Assembly (NCBI RefSeq): GCF_024586455.1
Contig: NC_065922.1
Coordinates: 2,356,001-2,420,000 of the forward strand
Source: Bactrocera neohumeralis
Taxonomy: Eukaryota > Arthropoda > Insecta > Diptera > Tephritidae
Direction: 5' to 3'
Length of the DNA: 64,000 nt
Shown here one piece after another: positions 1 through 10,329 of this stretch (within the stretch, counting starts at the first letter, position 1; each line of letters begins with the position of its first letter). A model generated the notes under the pieces. That model saw nothing but the letters and a program-made list of their open reading frames with translations, made no database searches and was not told where the DNA came from. The position numbers and the translations under genes are program-made.

Positions 1-1009
1 ATAAAATGGGTGTCATAGCCATGTTGTGAATAGTAAAGACGTTCTCGATATAATATTAAAATTAAAAACACCTAGCTGGCACCTACACGCATACACACTT
101 ATATGGTACACGCATTTGCGAACAAAAACTCACAATTGATGGAACTTTAATTGCTATAATGCCACATACACAAATCGCTTAATATTTAATGCGAACGTGT
201 GTGGAAGTGGAATGTAGAACGCATCGTAATTAATATTTCATTCAAGAGTTTAAGCCGACATCGGCATTAATTGCATTTATTGTTTCGCTCTTTGTGTTCA
301 CCAGGAAACAAACCACGCCTTTTCGAAATGGCCAGGCATAAACGTGTGTGCTTGTATTTGTGGCCACACAGCAGTGTCGTGTTAATCCTCTCACTCAACG
401 CGAAACAGAAATGTGTTAAGTCTCTATCGCGCTCGCAGAACAAAATTGTTATAATCCGATATACACCCACCAACACTCTCGATGTTAATTTCAGTGTGAT
501 TTAAAGGCTCCTATTTTTCTGTCATTATAAGTTCCTTGGCCTCATATGGAGAAATGTGTTCATTTGTACATCAGGGAAAACTAAGCATTACTTGTTAAGT
601 ACGCAGAGAGTGTAGAATTCCTGCAAAAAAGTATTCCTGTTATAAAGTCATAGCATTCGCATAAGCCCTGCTTCTATAACTTCTCCGATACGCATTTTAA
701 TAAATTTTTCTTGGTGCTCTTCTGTCGCTTTCCGTGGGCTGGACAGTAGAATATTGCCATTGAAAATATAGCACATAAATCATCAATGTTTGCATAGTCA
801 AAGTCAATATCACCATTGCAGCGATTCCAAAAATAACATGAGCGACAGGCATTGCGTCAGAAATAAGTGTGGAATGTTTTCATTTTGTTTTACCCACATG
901 AAGCATAATTCTGACTACAGTTCCATTTGGTTCAATTTTATTAAAGTCAAATAAATATTTATATTAAACTCCGGTGAGTAGGTCCTTGTGACATTTTGGC
1001 CATATAAAA
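1..1009. other. AT-rich non-coding DNA, nothing recognised
   Basis: Short unlinked open frames only, none with a recognisable domain or codon pattern. No RNA gene or repeat boundary was seen. It is the left flank of the LINE copy that follows. Confidence 0.5.
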
Positions 1010-1019
1010 CTGGATTTAA

Positions 1020-1680
1020 TGAGAGAGACTCCGTCGCCGAGTTATCATTCACTCCGGTGAATGAACGTCTAGCACAATCCGCATCAAAGCGAGGTTCTTC
1101 AACATATCGCTGATTTGCGCCCACGCCCCAACGGAAGAGAAGGACGATGTGACCAAAGATGCCTTTTATGAGCGCTTGGAGCGCACTTACGAGAGCTGCC
1201 CCCGCCACGATGTGAATTGCTTGGCGACTTTAACGCCAGGGTGGGCAAAGAAGGTAATTTGGCACTACTCGGTAAATTCAGGAACTTCCCCAAATGGGTT
1301 GAGGCTGATTGACTTCGCCGGGGCCCGAAATATGGTTACCTGTAGTACTAGATTCCAGCATAAGAAGTTTCATCAAGCTACCAGGCTGTCTCCGGATCGA
1401 AAAACTACCAACCAGATCGATCATGTTGTGATAGACGGAAAACACGTCTCCAGTGTTTTAGATTTGCGTGCGCTCCGAGGTCCTAACATCGACTCGGACT
1501 ACTATCTTGTTGCAGCTAAGATTCGCACCCGCCTCTGTGCAGCAAAAAACGCACGCCAACAAACACAAGGAAGGTTCGACGTCGAGAACCTGCAATCACA
1601 ACAGACAGCCGAACGATTTTCTACTCGGCTTGCACTCCTGCTCTCTGAGAGCACGCGTCAACAACTCGGTATAAGGGAAC
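1020..1680 (+). pseudogene. LINE apurinic-type endonuclease domain, partial and broken
   Basis: The endonuclease would nick target DNA to prime reverse transcription. The GDFNA catalytic-loop motif is encoded at 1223-1237, but in a different frame from the rest. Downstream, the frame starting at 1149 reads NGLRLIDFAGARNM, then TTNQIDHVVIDGKHVSSVLD and RGPNIDSDYYLVAAKIRTRL. Two compensating indels, near 1216 and 1280, therefore take the GDFNA segment out of frame. The family's terminal SDH motif reads S-D-Y here: codon 1500-1502 is TAC where the catalytic histidine (CAC) is expected, one C-to-T change. The N-terminal part of the domain, with its metal-binding residues, is absent. The domain is dead by frameshift, truncation and loss of the catalytic histidine. 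Confidence 0.85.
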
Positions 1681-3605
1681 TGTGGGACGGTATTTCAAAC
1701 TCCTTACGTACAGCTACAACCGAAGCAATTGGTTTCGGAAAGTGCAAAACAACAGCTGGTACGACGAGGAGTACCGTGTCGCAGCGGAGAGAAAACAGGC
1801 TGCCTACCTCGCAACGTTACGATCGACCACAACACATGCGGGATGGGATAGATACCGAGAGTTGAAAAGGGAAGCGAGACGCATTTGCAGACAGAAAAAG
1901 AAAGAGGCTGAAATGCGTGAGTACGAAGAGCTTGGTAAGCTGGCCGACAGGGGTAATGCTCGAAAATTCTACGAAAAAATGCGGCGGCTTACAGAAGGTT
2001 TCAAGACCGGAGCATACTCTTGTAGAACCCCAAAGGTGATCTAGTGACCGATGCCCAGAGCATACTTAAATTATGGAGGGAACACTTCTCCAGCCTGCTG
2101 AATGGCAGTGAACGCACACAGCCAGGAGAAGGCAAACCCGATTCCCCAATCGATGACGATGGAGCAGACGTTCCATTGCCAGACCATGAAGAAGTTCGAA
2201 TAGCAATTGCCCGCCTGAAGAACAACAAAGCAGCGGAGGCCGATTGCCGGCTGAGCTATTCAAACATGGCGGCGGCGAAGAACTGATAAGGAGCATGCAC
2301 CTTTGTAAAATATGGTCGGACGAAAGCATGCCCAACGATTGGAATTTAAGTGTGCTATGCCCAATCCATAAAAAAGGAGACCCCACAATCTGCGCCAACT
2401 ACCGTGGGATTAGCCTCCTCAACATCGTATAAAAGGTTCTATCGAGCGTATTGTGTGAAAGATTAAAGCCCACCGTCAACAAACTGATTGGACCTTATCA
2501 GTGTGGCTTCAGACCTGGAAAATCAACAACCGACCAGATATTCACCATGCGTCAAATCTTGGAAAAGACCTGTGAAAGAAGAATCGACACACACCACGTT
2601 CAATAACAACAAAAGCTCCGTCAGGATCGGGAAGGACCTCTCCGAGCCGTTCGATACGAAACGAGGTTTCAGACAAGGCGACTCCCTATCGTGCGACTTC
2701 TTCAACCTGCTTCTGGAAAATAGTGCGAGCGGCAGAACTAAATAGAGAAGGTACCATCTTCTATAAGAGTGTACAGCTGCTGGCGTATGCCGATGATATT
2801 GATATCATCGGCCTCAACACCCGCGCCGTTAGTTCTGCTTTCCCCAGACTGGACAAGGAAGCACAGAAAATGGGTCTGGTAGTGAACGAAGGCAAAACGA
2901 AATATCTCCTGTCATCAAACAAACAATCTTCGCACTCGCGACTTGGCTCTCACGTCACTGTTGACAGTCATAACTTTGAAGTTGTAGATAAGTTCGTCTA
3001 TTTAGGAACCAGCATTAACACCACCAACAATGTCAGCCTGGAAATCCAACGCAGGATTGCTCTTGCCAACAGGTGCTACTTCGGACTGAGTAGGCAATTG
3101 AAAAGTAAAGTCCTCTCTCGACGAACAAAAGCGAAACTCTATAAGTCGCTCATAATTCCCGTCCTGCTATATGGTGCAGAAGCTTGGGCGATGACAACAA
3201 CCGAAGAGTCGACGTTACGAGTTTTCGAGAGAAAAATTCTGCGAAAGATTTGTGGTCCTTTGCGCATTGGCCACGGTGAATATCGCATTCGATGGAACGA
3301 TGAGCTGTACGAGATATACGACGACATTGACATAGTTCAGCGAATTAAAAGACAGCGGCTACGCTGGCTAGGTCATGTTGTCCGGATGGATGAAAACACT
3401 CCAGCTCTGAAAGAATTCGGCGCAGTACCCGCCGGGGGAAGCAGAGGAAGAGGAAGGCCTCCACTCTGTTGAAAGGACCAAGTGGAGAAGGACCTGGCTT
3501 CGCTTGGAATATCCAATTGGCGCCACGTAGCGAAAAGAAGAAACGACTGGCGCGCTGTTGTTAACTCGGCTATAATCGCGTAAGCGGTGTCTACGCCAAT
3601 TAAGA
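1681..3605 (+). pseudogene. LINE reverse transcriptase and C-terminal region, broken, palm motif A deleted
   Basis: The frame changes near 1740. The next segment (1682-2044) reads NSWYDEEYRVAAERKQAAYL, and 2044-2286 reads LKLWREHFSSLLNGSE and VRIAIARLKNNKAA. A frameshift near 2240 leads to PAELFKHGG and LCPIHKKGDPTICANYRGIS. A TAA at 2430-2432 stops this frame. Near 2600 the text jumps from the 'QILEKTCERRIDTHH' region straight to SSVRIGKDLSEPFDTKRGFRQGDSL-type sequence, so the roughly 40 residues that carry palm motif A (FxDFxxAFD, first catalytic Asp) are deleted. Motif C is intact as YADD at 2786-2797. A TGA at 3470-3472 cuts the C-terminal GRGRPPL...DQVEKDL segment. The order and spacing otherwise fit one polyprotein. 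Confidence 0.88.
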
Positions 3606-3615
3606 AGAAGAAGAC

Positions 3616-5020
3616 TACTCATAATACTAAGAGACGATGTACATTTTATTTGATTTTGTAACTAATTAGTTCTCTCTGCATTTATGAAATGACTTTGCTT
3701 TTCCACAGCGCTGATGAGAGCTTAATGGCACCAGAGTCTGGAGGTCTACGATGGGAGCTGTGAAGTTGAATTCAGTTCTTGGAGATATGTTGACTTTCAG
3801 GTGAGCTTTCACATAATTTACTACAATATGTCCTAACGTTAAATAATTAATTTAATTAATTTAATCGCCTGTATTTAACGAGAGTAATACAAACAGACTT
3901 CACGTGAAAAGCTTTCGGAAAAGTCCCACTAGCGAGTATCACAGAATGACACAAACAGTTTTTACTCGTCGCGAGTATTTTTATTGATGTAATTTCGTGA
4001 AATTAATGACAATTTAATTTTCCCGCTTCATCAATTTACTTTGGCAATTGCCTCCTCTTTTGCTTCTCTTGTTGTCATCAAAACTGGTTTCCTGTGTGAA
4101 TGGCTGTCAGTGTAATTTCTGTTTTTACTGCGTCGTGACTATGAGCAGTTGACATAGGATTCGGTACTTAAATATTATTTGCTGGCTTAAAACTAATTTG
4201 AAAAAGAAAATTCAAAGTGAAAGCCAGAGATTTTATCTTGCTTTTATTTGTTGCTCAATAAACTTTTTTATATTTTAAAATAAAAGCTTAAGCTCTCTAA
4301 TTATGCTTATGAACTACATATGTAAATATATTCGTACTTTCAGCTTATATGTAACAACAATATGAGATAAATAAAACTAGTAAATATCTTACTTCCAACA
4401 TATTGCGATCTACCCTAAAAATCACTTCTGACAAACTCAAGAAAAACTAATTTTTTCAATGGCTCGAAAAATTTAAAAGCATACCACTTCATGCTTCATA
4501 TTTTTAACTTCTTGACTTACCAAGAACTTTTTGAAGTATATTAAGTAAATTGTGTTTCTTCAATTCAAATTTTTGGCGCTTAGAAGACACATATAAAAGA
4601 AAAACTCTTCTACCGCCTATTTCTCTTAAATATTATGTAGGTTTGAATTACTCCACAACGACAAAAGGTCACTCAAAAGTAGTTAAGCGCAAATAGAACT
4701 ATTTGATATTCCACAAATAACAATATGAAGTGTCCATGCAGATCACCAAACATTCCAGCTAACGCCCAAGTAATAGCAGTGAAGTTGCAACAACAAACAT
4801 ATTGAATCTTTATTTCACTAGTAATGTAAGAAACACTTCGGTAGTGATCCATGTGAGTACCAAGTCATCGCTAAAGACATTGACTGCGCTAAGTTGGCTT
4901 TGCGGCAGCGGTCTGAAAACTTTGGGTTGCTTTGCGGCTGCTAAAAGTTGCCTTAAGTAAGACGGGAAGCTCACATGCAAAGAGTCTTGTTGGCATTTAT
5001 TTATGCACTTCGGTTAGAAA
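3616..5020. other. Non-coding DNA, nothing recognised
   Basis: AT-rich with homopolymer tracts. I saw no domain-bearing frame and no terminal repeat pair. The word 'tgcttttccacagcg' at about 3700 also occurs near 51470 and resembles a splice acceptor, but nothing coding follows it in either place. Confidence 0.4.
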
Positions 5021-5027
5021 GCTGCGA

Positions 5028-5056
5028 TATATAAGAATTAGCTGATACTTCACTTC
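5028..5056 (+). promoter_or_regulatory. Candidate TATA box and initiator
   Basis: TATATAAG lies at 5028-5035, followed by TCACTT at 5050-5055, close to the fly initiator consensus TCA(G/T)T(C/T). The spacing of about 24 bases from the start of the TATA to the initiator A is slightly short. An ATG follows at 5075. AT-rich DNA produces such matches by chance, so this counts only together with the reading frame behind it. Confidence 0.25.
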
Positions 5057-5074
5057 ACCAACTTGAAATTAAAT

Positions 5075-5278
5075 ATGCCACTAAGAGTGTTTTCAGTAGC
5101 ACGCGGTGACTTCTCGGCTGCCGGAAAACTAAGAAATGCTGGCGTTTGGTGGCAAACCGAAAAAGCGAATTATGGTGAATATGTACACCAACCAATACCT
5201 TCTGAACTGCCTGAATTGTTAGAAGACATAGAATTTGTTAGTTACAAGTTCGATAATTTGGAAGTGCATTTTTGGTAA
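5075..5278 (+). CDS. Unrecognised short reading frame, possible first coding exon (67 codons)
   Basis: I do not recognise this protein. The first in-frame ATG is at 5075-5077 with A at -3. The frame begins MPLRVFSVARGDFSAAGKLR and has mixed composition with several Trp and Tyr, unlike translated AT-rich junk. It has no signal peptide, membrane segment or known motif. It ends in TGG-TAA, but the same bases contain GGTAAGC, a good splice donor with the cut after 5274, so it may be a first exon continuing elsewhere in phase 2. No second exon was identified. The TATA-like box about 45 bases upstream supports a promoter. Chance is a serious alternative, since 67 codons is not rare in 64 kb. The segment directly downstream is repeated near 52 kb but the frame itself is not. 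Confidence 0.22.
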   Translation: MPLRVFSVARGDFSAAGKLRNAGVWWQTEKANYGEYVHQPIPSELPELLEDIEFVSYKFDNLEVHFW

Positions 5279-5520
5279 GCTCTTCTTGAAGTAGAAATAC
5301 GCCTTGGCGCCTCCACTGATGCCGGAGTGCGAAAACTCGGTATACAAATTTGATTTTGGCTATTCATCGCAGAAGCTAAACAAATGCGGTTGCAGTCGAA
5401 GTTGCTCAAGTTGAAAATGCGATTTGTTGCGGTTGCCTCTCTCTCAGCTTCTTGCCACATTTGTTAATTTATATTTTGGCATCAGTATTCTTTCCAGCGG
5501 AAATTATTTCATTGTAATAA
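5276..5520 (+). repeat. Diverged direct repeat, left copy (partner 51898-52140)
   Basis: It aligns along its length with 51898-52140 in the same orientation. Exact shared words are aaatgcggtt (5382-5391 and 52002-52011) and cgaagttgctca (5397-5408 and 52017-52028), with identical 15-base spacing. Further matches are a gcttcttgcc word, (c/t)ggagtgc, and gcggcgttggcat-like sequence at the end. On the minus strand both can be read with similar residues (FNxSNFxxNRI), but neither frame is long and there is no coding signature. It is either an old dispersed element or part of the duplication history of the right arm. Confidence 0.6.
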
Positions 5521-8103
5521 AATGTGAAAACTTTTTGTGGCGAAAAACGGGTACGAAATAGTAGGTCATGTGTTTATGTACAAAAAAAAAGTACAGAATC
5601 TCGGTAAATATTTAAGAATGGTTCTTGTGGTAGAGTGAATGGAAATTTGGTTTACATCTGCTTATGGGTGTGACTTTCGTTTACGAAGGAAATTGGAAAA
5701 ATAGTTTGCAAAATTTAATTGAATTATATTATATTTTATATGAATTATATTCCAAGTTATTTGATTTTAAAGAAAATTTCCACAGTGAATAATTTATTAG
5801 GTTAGTCATTCGGTTTTTGATCAATCCTAGTTTTATATAAGCAATTCTAAATACAATTATAAGCCTAAATTCCATTAGGTCGTTAGAAAATCTAATAGAA
5901 ACAGCTGCTTCAAGTTGCAGTGGGAACAGTGAATGCCCAATACTTAATTAATTGAAGTAGTTAGGTGTAGTACTCGAGGTTTGTTAGTAGAAAAATGGGT
6001 TTTGAGATGAAATGACTCGAACTTCGCGAACTTTTTACGCTTTTCCTTTGTGTTTAATGGAAACTTCATGAGAAGCATTTACTTTGCAAATCAAACTACC
6101 CTACAGACTTACAAATACTCTGACGCACACACTAACACAATTTTTTACGAAGCCGTTCGTTGAAATAAATAAAGCTGCCCTGATTGCAATTGATTTCCAA
6201 TTTCATTTCGCCGACTCAGCCAGCCGCAGACAAAGAATTACATTGAAATTGAGAAATTCCTCAGCGACCACAAGCAATTCATGGAAATAAAGCGAAACTT
6301 AGAAATGTGAACTCAGCGATTTCGCGTGTGTTGAGCGAACAGATTAGCTGATTTTCCTCCGTTGGTCCTTTCCTTTGGAAAGGCGTTAGCAACACGGCTA
6401 TTTAATTTTCCAAATCTACACCTTGGCCAGGAAATTTTCCAATATTTTAAATTTTCTGTAATAGTACACATTGTTGTTGGTACACCACTGACCGTGGCTA
6501 AATTTTTAATTCAGGGGAAAAAGTTTGTGATTGAACAGACGATTTTGTAGCCACAAATCGCAGGGTTAGAATTCGCACTTACCACTTAAGAAAGAGTTCT
6601 TCTACTCAAGTATTTCTTTTTTTAGTTTTAATTTAAAAAGAATTATTAAAGTAAAATTTTTTTCGCAATTCGAAAGAGTCGCCTATGTTAACAACCCAAT
6701 GACAAACTGTAATTGTACGCAGCCTTGCAAAATTTAGACCGTAAACAACGGACAACTATAAAAATTAAAATAACAGCAAATTGTAAATTTCGGTGTAACT
6801 GGAAAATATTTCAGGTGACTAGGTTTCCACAAAAATTGTGTTTATATTCAAAACGTCGCATATATTTGTAGCAAACACTCCCCATTGTTTCCCATTTCGA
6901 CGCATGTCGCTGGGCGTGGTTTTATTGTAGCTTTTTTTATTCTCACTCCATCTTGTCCTTTTGCGCTACGAATGCAACATGAAAATAGTGCTAATTACTC
7001 AACAGAAAATTTTTCGCAAATATTTACTTTTCTGGTAAAAACAACATATACATTCTCTGTTACTGCTCTGCCTCAGAGCAAAAAAGGCGTAAAGTGTAAC
7101 CAGCGAATCAGGCTAACTAAAATAAAAACAGCTACAAATCTAAATAAATAAATTATATTAACTTAAGCTGGACTATTTTGCAAACAAATTGACATCTTCG
7201 AGCAAAATAGCTTTGAATGCAATTTGGGTATCAATCACAAAACCGGGTGAGGCGGGCGAACAAGTGAGGTGTGCCTCTGGGAGGCCAAGTAAGTCGAGTA
7301 TCGTAACTTTAGCGAAGATTTTGAGCTGAGATTTCATTAATTTTATACTTTAGCAATTTACTACTTCCGAGTCCTCCTCCATGAAAACCGGTGACAGACT
7401 ATGTTGTTGGTGAATTATGGGTAACATTTTACTCCGGATTTCTACATCTGCATGATATTGTATAATCCATTTAAGCTTTCTTCTTTTAATAAAAACAGGA
7501 AATGAAGTTCCAGGTAATACTTAATTTCATTTACAGCTGGGGCAATATATATTAAACTCACTCATCCATATTTGGACACATTACTTTATATCCATAATGA
7601 TAGTTATAGTTAGAATTTTATTAAATAGTTTAACCAAAATTTTCCATTTGTTATTCATCAGTACTCTTACATAAAAAATTCCACATATTGTTTACACAAT
7701 CTCCTCACCTTTGTAAGTAGTTGTGCACACAATCATGCAAAATAAACTGCCGAGGACCGAAAGTGACATTCCAACATTCAGAGCGCAGTTACAGCCCTAT
7801 AACCGTATTTATTGGTCCGATAAAATGAGAGCGAACGAATGTCAATAAAATTGAGTGGAGAAGGTAAACAAATATATGTGTGCTATATATTTGTATATTA
7901 AAACAAACATGAACTCACACAAAGTCAATTTAATACCGTTACTACTTTCAACTCCTTCTTTGCTATGTATATGTGAAATCATGAAGAGAACATTGAAAAT
8001 GTTAAATGCAGCGAAAATAAAATATTTAAACAAATTAAGTACATATCTTTAGTTAGGAAAAAGCAACTTAACCGGAAAATTAAAACGATTTTTACCAATT
8101 CTA
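5521..8103. other. Non-coding DNA, nothing recognised
   Basis: No domain-bearing reading frame, RNA gene or repeat end was found. Local poly(A)/poly(T) tracts only. Confidence 0.4.
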
Positions 8104-8423
8104 CGAGGTGTGTTCAAAAAGTATCGCGAATTTTGTGTTTTTTCAAAAATTATTTTTTTATTCATGAATATCTATTTTGTCCCCATCAAAGTAATCCCCA
8201 TGAGATATTATACACTTGTGACAACGGTTTTTCCAATCTTCGAAATCTTTTTTGAATAGGTAAAAATCGAAGACGATCCAAAACACGTGCAAGCAAAGCA
8301 GCTGTCAACAATTAAATTAACATTCAAAATGGCCGCCATAACGCCACAAAATATTCGAAATTCGAATATATGTACGTAACCCGCGAAAATTCAAAATTCG
8401 CGATACTTTTTGAACACACCTCG
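8104..8423 (-). mobile_element. Mariner-type MITE with perfect 32-bp terminal inverted repeats
   Basis: Bases 8104-8135 (starting cgaggtgtgttcaaaaagta) are an exact reverse complement of 8392-8423. TA dinucleotides flank both ends (8102-8103 and 8424-8425), the target duplication of the Tc1/mariner superfamily. The 320-bp body keeps the C-terminal end of a transposase on the minus strand. The rest of the gene is deleted, so the copy depends on a full-length relative elsewhere. The identical ends suggest a fairly young or constrained insertion. Confidence 0.92.
8158..8256 (-). pseudogene. Mariner transposase C-terminal fragment inside the MITE
   Basis: Read on the minus strand from 8256 to the TAA at 8160-8158, the sequence gives about 32 codons: FKKDFEDWKNRCHKCIISHG, then DYFDGDKIDIHE and stop. 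I recognise this as the carboxy end of mariner-family transposases (W-KRW-KCI---GDYFEGD pattern). Everything upstream, including the catalytic DDD core, is missing. It is a residue of internal deletion, not a gene. Confidence 0.8.
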
Positions 8424-9149
8424 TACTTTCTACAGAACAAATATCTTACATTTGTTATTCAATTTCTTTAGTTTTATTACACATTTTATGTAGTTTAATA
8501 TTACTAACATATGATTTGACTAAACAGCTAATTTTTCATAATTTTGTTTTTCTGTTTAACCTTTTGTAAGTGGATTCATTTATCTTCGTGCTGAACAAAT
8601 TGTGTAATTATGCCACTGAAAGTGAAAGTATACAGTAAATAGCAGAGGACACCATTGGACAGCATCACCCCTAATCGAGCTGCGAATGACAGAAACATGG
8701 AAAAGGCCATTGACGTGCTGATAACTGGCCCTCGGCCACTTCTGGTCGGCAATAGCGACAAGCTTGAAGTCGAAATGAGGGTCGCTCTAACATGTAGAGA
8801 GACACAGTCAAGCGGTGCAAGTAGTGATGATTGCTAATGACGTTCCATCTGGTTTGCTTGTAGCAGTGGATGGTCGAAAAGAAACGGAGTCAGTAAGGGA
8901 GTTGTTTTTGCCACCTATGGCCATTCAACTTGTCGTTGTCTTTTAGTCACTACAAATTCGTGAACATACTACCAAATATGTTTGAATGAAAATAAACAAT
9001 TAGAACCCTCCTCACCCGTCTCATACCATTTCGGGCGTAAAATTAGTCCATATCTATCTCGCTTACTTTAAGGTTAAACGCATTATACCCTGTATCAGCG
9101 GTTGCGAAAGTAACCAAATGCAACTAAATTTTTTTGTCTATCACATTAG
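8424..9149. other. Non-coding DNA, nothing recognised
   Basis: A somewhat GC-richer patch at about 8650-8850 has short frames on both strands but no known motif. If the inverted duplication continues leftward, the partner of this stretch would lie beyond the right edge of the window. Confidence 0.4.
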
Positions 9150-9536
9150 CTTCTGTAACGCCCATTGCACTTACTCGAATGCTCGAATCCATTTGTTCTT
9201 TGAATTCCGGTAAACTCCTTCAGAAAAAGATGTAATGAATTTTAAGTGTTCATATGAAGAAAAACTAATACAGAATACAGGAAGTGAAAAAGCTTCAAAG
9301 AATTCTTCTGACAACGATGCAAAATGCAGCAAGTAGTCTCTACTTATTAGATTCCACATTAGGGTCCAAAAATTTCGCTAAGAAGCAAATGGTATTATGA
9401 ATCAATAACTTTGAGGAACAATCCGAATACTTAAATGTCTGTGGCTGAATAGTCTAGTGGAAAATCGTAATCGACAGCATCGCAACATTTTACTTGTCAT
9501 CTACAGGTATACCAACCGAAAATAAGTATGAGCGAA

Positions 9537-9790
9537 CTAAAAAAACTTGACCGACCTAATGTTCAAAGGGGCGTGAAGCGCACGAAACCAGAAAAAGTAA
9601 GCAAAAATACTTAAATTCGCCATAGAATCATGTGAATTTATTTGAACACAAAGTGCAGTGTTACAGCATGTAACTGTACAGTGACAAAAAGTTAAACAAT
9701 TCGTCGGAAGACAGAGAACAGACGTGAGTGACAAGAACTGAATAGTTATAAGAAAGTTTCTAATGTGAGTAATGAGCAAAAAAATGCTTC
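9537..9790 (+). repeat. Inverted-duplication island 1, left copy (partner 63395-63650)
   Basis: The words cctaatgttcaaag (9555-9568) and ctttgaacattagg (63620-63633) are exact reverse complements, and 19 of 20 bases match if extended to gac-gacctaatgttcaaag. Alignment continues through gcgtgaag, cgccata, acacaaagtgc, ctgtacag, gtgacaag and agtaatga. The mismatches show no three-base rhythm, so coding conservation is unlikely. Confidence 0.8.
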
Positions 9791-10224
9791 CACATGAAGT
9801 TTTTCAAGAGCTTAGGTGTTTGTTGGAATCGAAAAATCTTAAGAATTTAAGTCAAGAAGAAAGAAGAGTGAAGCTAGCTCAGTTAAAAAGAAACATTTCT
9901 TGATATTTCGAGTATTTTGGAAATATATAAAGATATAAATGGTAGCTATTTCAATTCAAAATATTGCGCATCAGTATTTAATTTCTTTATTTTTTGTTTT
10001 AAATGTAAAGATTTTGTTCAACAATAATAAGTAGAAAAGGTGAAATTTAATACCACAGACGAACGAACAATATTTTATTAGTAATTCTTGGAATGTAATT
10101 TAAATTAAAATATTCAAGGAGGAGGTGAATAAACGTGAGCTAACAAGTAATGCACTAGAAGACATCGAAATAAAACAGAAGAAAGGAATGTAGCGCATAT
10201 TCTAAGCTCCAACCTAACATAACC

Positions 10225-10325
10225 GAAGTGTATGCTATGTTCAGCTTCAGACACTCAACGCATCATAATACAGGCACGTGACAGGCATAGGAATATTGCG
10301 AATATAATTACTTTTAATATGCCAA
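10225..10325 (+). repeat. Inverted-duplication island 2, left copy (partner 62885-62985)
   Basis: ggcacgtgacaggca (10273-10287) is the exact reverse complement of 62914-62928. It continues into a shared '-gcgaatata-tta' stretch on one side and a looser gttcagcttcagacactc-like match on the other. It includes the E-box-like palindrome CACGTG. Confidence 0.65.
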
Positions 10326-10329
10326 TTTA

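Larger units (their letters stand above)
1010..3615 (+). mobile_element. APE-type non-LTR retrotransposon (RTE-like LINE), decayed, 5'-truncated copy A
   Basis: A continuous run of homology to one LINE polyprotein is split over several frames: the end of an apurinic-type endonuclease, then a reverse transcriptase, then a C-terminal segment with the words VLLYGAEAW and RLRWLGHVVRM that I know from RTE-like 'endonuclease-reverse transcriptase' proteins of flies. The 5' end lies inside the endonuclease, since the N-terminal part of that domain is missing. The 3' end runs into a short (AAG)n tract at about 3601-3614, as expected for an RTE-type tail rather than a long poly(A). I saw no clear target-site duplication. 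It cannot be mobile: there are frameshifts, two stops and an internal deletion. Copy B near 41.9 kb is a close relative. The exact clade name is inference and needs a repeat-library search. Confidence 0.9.

Noticed and set aside
3690..3720. Word tgcttttccacagcg shared with 51470
   Set aside because: Only about 15 bases match, and the flanks do not align. It resembles a splice acceptor by chance.
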